This document shows, piece by piece, positions 42,648 to 47,735 of a stretch of DNA of 47,735 nucleotides. The position numbers and the translations under genes are program-made. The stretch's first letter is position 1; every line of letters begins with the position of its first letter. Under the pieces are notes generated by a model. The model was not told the DNA's origin. It made no database searches and saw nothing but the letters and a program-made list of their open reading frames with translations. The stretch is from Bacillota bacterium (lineage in GTDB: Bacteria > Bacillota > Clostridia > Oscillospirales > Acutalibacteraceae): positions 1-47,735 of the forward strand of contig JAEZCC010000041.1 of assembly GCA_023412715.1 (NCBI GenBank), read 5' to 3'.

Positions 42648-44108
42648 ATGTGTGGAATTGCAGGGTTTTGCGACTATCACGACGATTTTACCGATGAAGC
42701 GCCGTTTCTTGGGCATCTGGTCCGCCGTATGGGAAACACCCTGCGGCACCGCGGCCCCGACGAAAGCGGCGTTTTTCTTTCGGCGCACGCCGCGTTCGCG
42801 CACCAGCGGCTGGCCGTCGTGGACATTGAGGGCGGCAAGCAGCCCATGACCGCCTATGCCGGCGGATACCGCTACACCATCGTCTACAACGGGGAGCTCT
42901 ACAACAGCGGCGAACTGCGCCGCGAGCTGGAAGCCGTCGGGTATCTGTTCGAAACCCACAGCGACACGGAAGTCCTGCTGAAATGCTACATCCAGTACGG
43001 AGAGAAATGCCCTCAAAAGCTCAACGGCATCTTTGCGTTCGCCGTCGACGACGAACGCCGCGGGTGCTGCTTCCTCTGCCGGGACCGCTTCGGCGTGAAG
43101 CCGCTGTTCTACTCCGTCAGCGGAGGCAGGCTGGTGTTCGGGTCCGAAATCAAGGCGCTGTTCCAGTACCCCGGCATCAACCCCGTTGCGGACCGGCAGG
43201 CCCTATGCGAAGTGTTCGGCCTCGGCCCGGCCAGGACGGCGGGGGTCGGCATCTTCCGGAACATCTTTGAGCTGAAGCCCGGCTGCAGCGCCGTTTACGA
43301 CCGCGACGGGCTGCACGAAAAGCCGTATTTCGAGCTGGAAAGCTACGAGCATTCCGACAGCTACGAAGACACGGTCAAGCAGGTGCGCTACCTTGTGGAA
43401 GACGCCGTGACGCGGCAGCTCGTGTCAGACGTGCCGCTGTGCACTTTCCTTTCCGGCGGGCTGGACTCCAGCATCGTCACAGCCCTTGCCGCGCAGGATT
43501 ATCACAAGAGGGGCGAGACGCTCTCAACCTATTCGTTCGATTTTGCCGGCAACGACAAATATTTTCACCCCACGGCGTTCCAGCCCGACTCCGACAAGCC
43601 GTGGAGCCTGAAAATGGCGGATTTCTGCAGCACGGACCACCACGTGCTGATCTGCGACAACATCAGCCAGGCCGACTGCCTGTACGACGCGGTGGACGCG
43701 AAGGATCTTCCCGGCATGGCGGACGTGGATTCTTCCCTGCTGTATTTCTGCAGGCTGATCAAGCGGGAGCACGTCGTCGCGCTCTCGGGGGAATGCTCCG
43801 ACGAAATTTTCGGCGGATACCCGTGGTTCCACAAAAAAGAGGCGTTCGAGGGGCACTGCTTCCCCTGGTCGCCCGACCTTTCCATACGGACGAAGCTGCT
43901 GAAGCCCGAAGTCACGGCCGCGCTGGACCTTCAGGAATATGTCAACCGCCGCTATGAGGAATCCATTGCGGAGTCCCCTGTGCTGGAGGGCGAAGATCCG
44001 CAGGAGAAGCGCCGCCGCGAAATCTCTTACCTCAACATCCGATGGTTCATGAGCACCCTGCTGGACCCTGAAGTGCCGATTCCTTATACCAGCCCGATGT
44101 GTGCATAG
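42648..44108 (+). pseudogene. asnB: Asparagine synthase (AsnB), 3' end lost to an insertion
   Basis: The frame gives 486 residues; the family is usually about 600. The start is the ATG at 42648, so that Cys2 is exposed as the glutaminase nucleophile (MCGIAGFCDY). The N-terminal domain is intact (HRGPDESG). The synthetase P-loop FLSGGLDSSIVTALAAQ is intact, as is EISYLNIRWFMSTLLD. Directly after LLD the family continues with RKDRMSM...; here the sequence switches to PEVPIPYTSPMCA-stop. About 120 C-terminal residues are missing, so the enzyme is probably inactive. The break lies at 44067. Confidence 0.88.
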
Positions 44109-44315
44109 CCGCACGGCAGGAATTTTTGAAATCTGATTCATGTAACATTTAAGAAAAATCAGCCTGCCATGTGTGCGAACCTCCCCGGCAAGCGGACAGG
44201 CAATTCCCGCCCAGAGCCGTGCAAAGATTTATAGAACCGGTTTTCAGCGGACAATCTTTATTCCAGATACCGCCCACATATATTTTACCAATGAGAATTT
44301 CGCGAGGTGAAATAT

Positions 44316-44480
44316 ATGTCCGACGATTCAAAAAGAATTGAACTGCCAAAGACGTTGCAGGAACGGATGTTAAAATTCTTTTTGAAAGCGCAGCGCAAAG
44401 CCATGGAAACGGAGATTGAACGCAAAAAAGATGAGCCACCGCAAAATCCTGTCAATCAAGACGATGGGAGCAGTGGCTGA
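44316..44480 (+). CDS. 54-residue ORF coupled to the serine recombinase
   Basis: GAGGTG lies seven bases before the ATG. The product is MSDDSKRIELPKTLQERMLK then FFLKAQRKAMETEIERKKDE, a mostly basic amphipathic helix, ending in QDDGSSG. Its TGA shares one base with the recombinase ATG (TGATG). No family recognised. Position and coupling make it a candidate accessory or directionality protein for the recombinase; this is inference only. Confidence 0.55.
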   Translation: MSDDSKRIELPKTLQERMLKFFLKAQRKAMETEIERKKDEPPQNPVNQDDGSSG

Positions 44481-45949
44481 TGGAAACAGCGATTTATGTC
44501 CGCGTATCCACGGAGGAACAGGCGCAGGAGGGTTTCTCCATCCGGGCGCAGGAGCAGAAACTCAAGGATTATGTGAGAATCAAAGATTGGTCAATCTATA
44601 AAATATATGCCGACGAAGGCATCTCAGGCAAGGACATCACCGGACGTCCTGCGGTCAAAGAAATGATAACGGATATAAAAGCCGGGCACGTCAAAAACGT
44701 GCTGGTGTTCAAGATCGACCGCCTCACACGCTCCACGGCGGATTTGATTTATCTGGTTGATCTGTTCAACGCCAATGACTGCGAATTCAACTCCCTGATG
44801 GAGTCCATTGATACACAGACGGCATCCGGCAGGATGTTTATCAAAATCATCGGTATCTTTGCGGAGTTTGAGCGCGAAAACATTATCGAGCGAACAAGGG
44901 TCGGCGTCGAACGCAAGGTGAAGGAAGGGTATTCGCTCTGCACATCGTCGGCAAGCTTCGGATATGACCGCGTCAAAGGTCAAAAAATACAAACGGTAAA
45001 TCCCGCCGAAGCTGGAGTCGTGCGGGATATTTTTGACATGTTTGTCGGCAGCGGGTTGACCCTCACAGACATTGCGCGGCGACTTAATTTGCGCGGGATA
45101 TCCACGAAACAAGGCAAAACATGGGCTTCCGGAAAAGTCAGGCGTGTCCTCGCCAATTGCAACTATGTGGGCGATGTGCGCCACCACATCAGTGATTCCA
45201 AGCACAAGCGGGAATACGACGGCCTGCATAAAGCGATCATCCCGCAGGAACTTTTTGATGCCGCGCAGGGTATCCTTGAGGGAAACAAAAAGGTGGGTAT
45301 CACAAAGCCGCCGAACGACGATAAATATTTTGCCGGATTTTTGGTATGCGCAAAATGCGGATACAAGTTGAAAACTTATGAATCCCGCAAAAAATTAAAG
45401 ACGAAAATTCAAATTACAGTCGGATACGTATGCCGTAATCATACGCTCGGAACCTGCACCGTTGGCAGTATGAGCCACAAGAAAGTGGAGGCGGCCTTCG
45501 AGGAATACATCTCTGAAATTGCTGATTTTGACGCTGTGGATACACGTTCCCTTGCGGAAGAGGAAAAAGCCAAGCATGACAACAGTGAAGCGATTTCATC
45601 GCTGGAAAACAAGCTGAAAAATCTTGAAACAAGGGAACGTGAAACACTGGAACGGTATGTCCGCAATGAGATTGACTTTGATGATTACCGCGAAATGAAG
45701 GACCTTGTTGCGTCGGATAAACAGGTTTTGGGCGCTGAACTGGAACGCCTCAAGGCAGCTCAGGACCCTGCGGCATCAAAGCCGCAGGAAATCGCGTTGA
45801 ACTTTAAAAAGAACTGGGATGGGTTATCGAACCCGGAACGCCGCGCTTTCTTGAAACAGTTTGTAGAGAGAATTGTCATTGAAAGTGTAAAGACGGAAGG
45901 CGATTATTTCGGGCAGGTGAAGATTCGGGAAGTGAAGTGGAGAATGTAA
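44480..45949 (+). CDS. Large serine recombinase (site-specific integrase)
   Basis: 489 residues. The catalytic domain opens METAIYVRVSTEEQAQEG with Ser10 as nucleophile and Arg8. KIDRLTRS (78-85) holds further catalytic Arg, and FAEFERENIIERT continues the resolvase pattern. A recombinase domain (IARRLNLRGISTKQGKTWAS) follows, then a zinc ribbon with CAKCGYK and YVCRNHTLGTC, and a long coiled coil. This is the transposon/phage integrase type that joins attP and attB through a Ser-DNA link. It probably inserted its element into asnB. Confidence 0.95.
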   Translation: METAIYVRVSTEEQAQEGFSIRAQEQKLKDYVRIKDWSIYKIYADEGISGKDITGRPAVKEMITDIKAGHVKNVLVFKIDRLTRSTADLIYLVDLFNANDCEFNSLMESIDTQTASGRMFIKIIGIFAEFERENIIERTRVGVERKVKEGYSLCTSSASFGYDRVKGQKIQTVNPAEAGVVRDIFDMFVGSGLTLTDIARRLNLRGISTKQGKTWASGKVRRVLANCNYVGDVRHHISDSKHKREYDGLHKAIIPQELFDAAQGILEGNKKVGITKPPNDDKYFAGFLVCAKCGYKLKTYESRKKLKTKIQITVGYVCRNHTLGTCTVGSMSHKKVEAAFEEYISEIADFDAVDTRSLAEEEKAKHDNSEAISSLENKLKNLETRERETLERYVRNEIDFDDYREMKDLVASDKQVLGAELERLKAAQDPAASKPQEIALNFKKNWDGLSNPERRAFLKQFVERIVIESVKTEGDYFGQVKIREVKWRM

Positions 45950-46089
45950 GGGGCTTTTGTCCGTATTTATGTGTATGAACGCGATGGAAAATTTTTGAGA
46001 TAAAGCCCTTATACTCCTTTTAGGTGTGACAAAATCACAGTAAACGTTGCGTTTCATGCCATCTTAAACGTATCCTAACGCGCTTATTA

Positions 46090-46332
46090 GAAATGATCCC
46101 GGGAAGGCGAGCGTCACGTCCGCAAACACATGTCATAGGAAGTCCGCTTCAAACGGCTCGCACTTCAGCTAACGCACAACTTGCCGTTTTATTCATAAAT
46201 CAGCGCGAAGGACTTCTTGTTTGCCCCGTGCTTCATCACTGTCTAAGCGTTGTCCGTTATGCTGTCAAACGGATAGTCCTCATAGGCGGCGGGAAAAGTC
46301 AAGCAGAAGTCGATGATATTCTGGTGGGTCAT
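46090..46332 (-). pseudogene. MmcQ/YjbR-family pseudogene
   Basis: Its ATG overlaps the GIY-YIG gene's TGA. It reads MTHQNIIDFCLTFPAAYEDY, then PFDSITDNA, a TAG, TVMKHGANKKSFALIYE, a TAA, NGKLCV; then a one-base frameshift leads to KCEPFEADFL and HVFADVTLAFPG with another stop. This matches the MmcQ/YjbR family closely enough to call the gene dead, with at least three nonsense codons and a frameshift. Confidence 0.8.
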
Positions 46333-47228
46333 CCTTCGCTTGCCTCTCTTGCTTCGAATTCCTTCAGCGTTTTACCTTCGGCAGTTTTCCACTCCACATT
46401 TCCGCTTGTTGACGCGCCAAGGACAAAGTCAGACGCACCCGATGGTGTTTTAAAGAGGATGTCCCTTTGCAAGGCTCCGTTCTCATCTATATATTTTTTG
46501 TTGTCCTCCCGTGCAGATTTCGCATGGTCAGGGCAGCTCGAAAGTATTTCTTTCCGAATCACGCTTCCCGCGAAAATGACAAGTCCTTCGCTTGTCAGCC
46601 TCGCTTTGGCGTCGGCACCGCTTCGATTGATAAAGAAATTTTCTCCGGCTTGAGGGGTTTCCTCACCCATTGGCGAGGCTGTTACCACGAGCTGCGAGAG
46701 CGGCTCAAACACCTTGTGGCCGAGGGTTCCCATTACGATCTTGGCGTAGTCAACGAACTCTTCCAGTTCACTTTCCTTTTCCTCCGTAATGTTGCCCGGT
46801 GTCGGATCGTTCCCGTTCTTCACCAGATATCGCTTTGCCGCGATTGCCATATTCGTGAAGCGGTTTTCAAGGTAGCTTATCTCAGTGGGTCCGAAAGAAT
46901 TATTTGAGGTCGTGAAAACGACTGCCTCTGTCCAGTAGTCTTTTTCGGGGTTGCGTCTATGTTCCTGCAGGCGATAGAGAATACCCTCGCCATTTTTCCT
47001 CGCGCCGGCTTGTCCGACGTAGACAACATCCTCGCCGGTCTGATCTGAAACTCCAAACAGGAAATAGACCCCGCTTTGCGAGAGGTCATCGCGTCCCTTG
47101 CACTTATCCAGTTCGGTACGCGGAATTTTATATGCCACCCCTGTCCAGTTGGCGAGGGTACACTTAATGCGCCCATTGGGGTCGCCGTCCATCAGAAACA
47201 GGTTAATGCTTTTGCCTCTCGTAGCCAC
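46329..47228 (-). CDS. GIY-YIG nuclease family protein with DUF4357 domain
   Basis: 299 residues from a GTG with GAGGG eight bases upstream. The GIY and YIG strands appear as GVYFLFGV (53-60) and VVYVGQAG (68-75); LYRLQEHRR supplies the Arg and EISYLENRF the Glu of the site. The C-terminal DUF4357 part includes GLVIFAGSVIRKE and TPSGASDFVLGASTSGNVEW. Such proteins are found in genomic islands and phages; a role in restriction or defence has been suggested for relatives but is not shown by this sequence. Confidence 0.85.
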   Translation of the reverse strand: MATRGKSINLFLMDGDPNGRIKCTLANWTGVAYKIPRTELDKCKGRDDLSQSGVYFLFGVSDQTGEDVVYVGQAGARKNGEGILYRLQEHRRNPEKDYWTEAVVFTTSNNSFGPTEISYLENRFTNMAIAAKRYLVKNGNDPTPGNITEEKESELEEFVDYAKIVMGTLGHKVFEPLSQLVVTASPMGEETPQAGENFFINRSGADAKARLTSEGLVIFAGSVIRKEILSSCPDHAKSAREDNKKYIDENGALQRDILFKTPSGASDFVLGASTSGNVEWKTAEGKTLKEFEAREASEG

Positions 47229-47296
47229 GGGTTATTCCCTCGCTTTCTGCACAATCATGAACTGTCGATTCATAATAATCATTTACAATCATTTTA

Positions 47297-47614
47297 TCAC
47301 CATCTCAGAATGGTCATTGAAACATTATCTGCCCACGAACCGCGCGTCCATTCGTAAAGGTGAAGCGGTAGATTCGAACCTAGCAGCCATTTGGCTGCGT
47401 CGCTTTCATCATAGGCATCCTGATTTTTATTTTTAGTGATCGCCTCGTAGGCAAATGTTCCTTCTGGGATAGATTTCAATGCAGGCAGTTTGCGGCGGGC
47501 GGCGGCAGAGGCACGGATTTCCGTGATTGCATAGCCACAACTGCGGATTACAATATAGGGCTCTCGGATAAAGTTCAGCAGACGGTTGCAACAGGCTTGC
47601 TTGGAAACACTGAG
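47297..47614 (-). pseudogene. 5'-truncated unknown frame next to an insertion sequence
   Basis: An open frame of 105 residues has no ATG and begins after a TAG at 47615-47617. It reads LSVSKQACCNRLLNFIREPY, IVIRSCGYAITEIRASAAAR, LPALKSIPEGTFAYEAITKN and ends LYEWTRGSWADNVSMTILRW. The N-terminal side abuts the putative IS left end (47630), so the 5' part was probably cut off. Family not recognised. Confidence 0.4.
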
Positions 47615-47629
47615 CTATACCCGATTTGA

Positions 47630-47735
47630 TGAACGGCCGGGAGTAGTGTAAAATAAAAGCACTACGAAGGGGTGTCCTACATGGGAAAAAGCAACGGGAA
47701 CCGTTACAGCGAGGAGTTCAGGCAAGGGGCCGTCA
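47630..47735 (+). mobile_element. Left end of an IS3-family insertion sequence
   Basis: TGAACGGCCGGGAGTAGTG starting at 47630 is a plausible TG-initiated terminal inverted repeat. GTAGTG and CACTAC (47643-47648, 47660-47665) form a hairpin just inside it. The OrfA-type transposase begins 51 bases in. The right end is outside the window, so the border is tentative. Confidence 0.45.
47681..47735 (+). CDS. IS3-type transposase OrfA, partial
   Basis: ATG at 47681, AAGGGG eight bases upstream. The 18 residues visible, MGKSNGNRYSEEFRQGAV, match the start of the HTH_Tnp_1 (IS3 OrfA) family (RYSEEFKxxAV). The gene runs off the window end. Confidence 0.7.
   Translation, partial: MGKSNGNRYSEEFRQGAV

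Larger units (their letters stand above)
44067..47735 (+). mobile_element. Left part of a serine-recombinase element inserted in asnB (right end outside the window)
   Basis: The left border is inferred from the exact point where asnB stops matching its family (44067). From about 44110 the DNA is clearly less GC-rich than asnB. It contains, in order, a 54-residue ORF, a large serine recombinase, a decayed MmcQ-like gene, a GIY-YIG gene, a truncated frame and the start of an IS3-type transposase. Recombinase-next-to-the-break is the usual layout for such elements. The right end and the rest of asnB are not in the window. Confidence 0.6.

Noticed and set aside
45950..46008. GGGCTTT and AAAGCCC inverted repeat just after the recombinase gene
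   Set aside because: Arms are only 7 bp with a loop of about 40 bases; not convincing as a terminator or att site.
46093..46653. A 186-codon plus-strand frame across the MmcQ and GIY-YIG region
   Set aside because: The minus strand shows recognisable MmcQ and DUF4357 sequence; the plus frame is a shadow.
1..47735. CRISPR arrays or rRNA genes
   Set aside because: No regularly spaced direct repeats and no rRNA-like sequence were seen on reading the window.

Overview
The window reads as a chromosomal segment of a spore-forming, GC-rich member of the class Clostridia, most likely in the Oscillospirales/Ruminococcaceae neighbourhood. Evidence: a sufCBDSU iron-sulfur operon, ThyX rather than ThyA in the genes seen, a T-box ahead of alaS, small clostridial proteins (DUF6774-like, DUF1836, EFR1), spore-type small basic proteins, and strong Shine-Dalgarno sites of the AGGAGG type. 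The genus cannot be fixed from this sequence.

Layout. 0.1-6.5 kb: a secreted family 3 glycosidase, a PiT phosphate transporter with its DUF47 partner, an HD-domain hydrolase and an esterase. 6.5-11.6 kb: the complete sufCBDSU operon, with a clear promoter, an inverted repeat at the start site and a leader hairpin; a helix-turn-helix gene lies just upstream. 11.6-20.5 kb: a looser, accessory-looking stretch with many small genes, a Nudix gene in locally AT-rich DNA, a tocopherol-cyclase-like protein, an SDR oxidoreductase, spore-like peptides, a probable small RNA at 16993-17130, an XRE membrane regulator, an ArsR-EFR1 pair and gene remnants. 20.5-40.5 kb: dense housekeeping genes almost all on the minus strand: tRNA-Leu(GAG), an RNase M5-like Toprim protein, holA, comEC, a phosphoribosyltransferase, a HIT protein, alaS with its T-box, a class B penicillin-binding protein, a U32 protein, mltG, 5-formyl-THF cyclo-ligase, a DJ-1 protein, a GNAT protein, tmk, thyX and pcrA. 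Many neighbours overlap by 1-4 bases, so they are probably translationally coupled.

40.6-44.1 kb: a lone OadG-like protein, then an AraC regulator overlapping a DUF1836 regulator, then asnB. The asnB frame is broken: it follows the family up to the start of the conserved block near residue 473, then ends in an unrelated 14-residue tail. From about 44067 the DNA becomes less GC-rich and carries a 54-residue ORF overlapping a large serine recombinase, a GIY-YIG/DUF4357 protein, an MmcQ/YjbR pseudogene, a truncated unknown frame, and the start of an IS3-type transposase at the window edge. The simplest reading is that a serine-recombinase element has inserted into asnB, with its far end outside the window.

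The most interesting items are the asnB insertion and its coupled small ORF, the probable small RNA with an exposed CU-rich tract, several tiny genes that standard gene calling could miss, and active-site departures in ComEC (C-terminal domain) and the penicillin-binding protein (KTA in place of KTG). I did not see a clearly new defence or biosynthetic system. No CRISPR array was seen.
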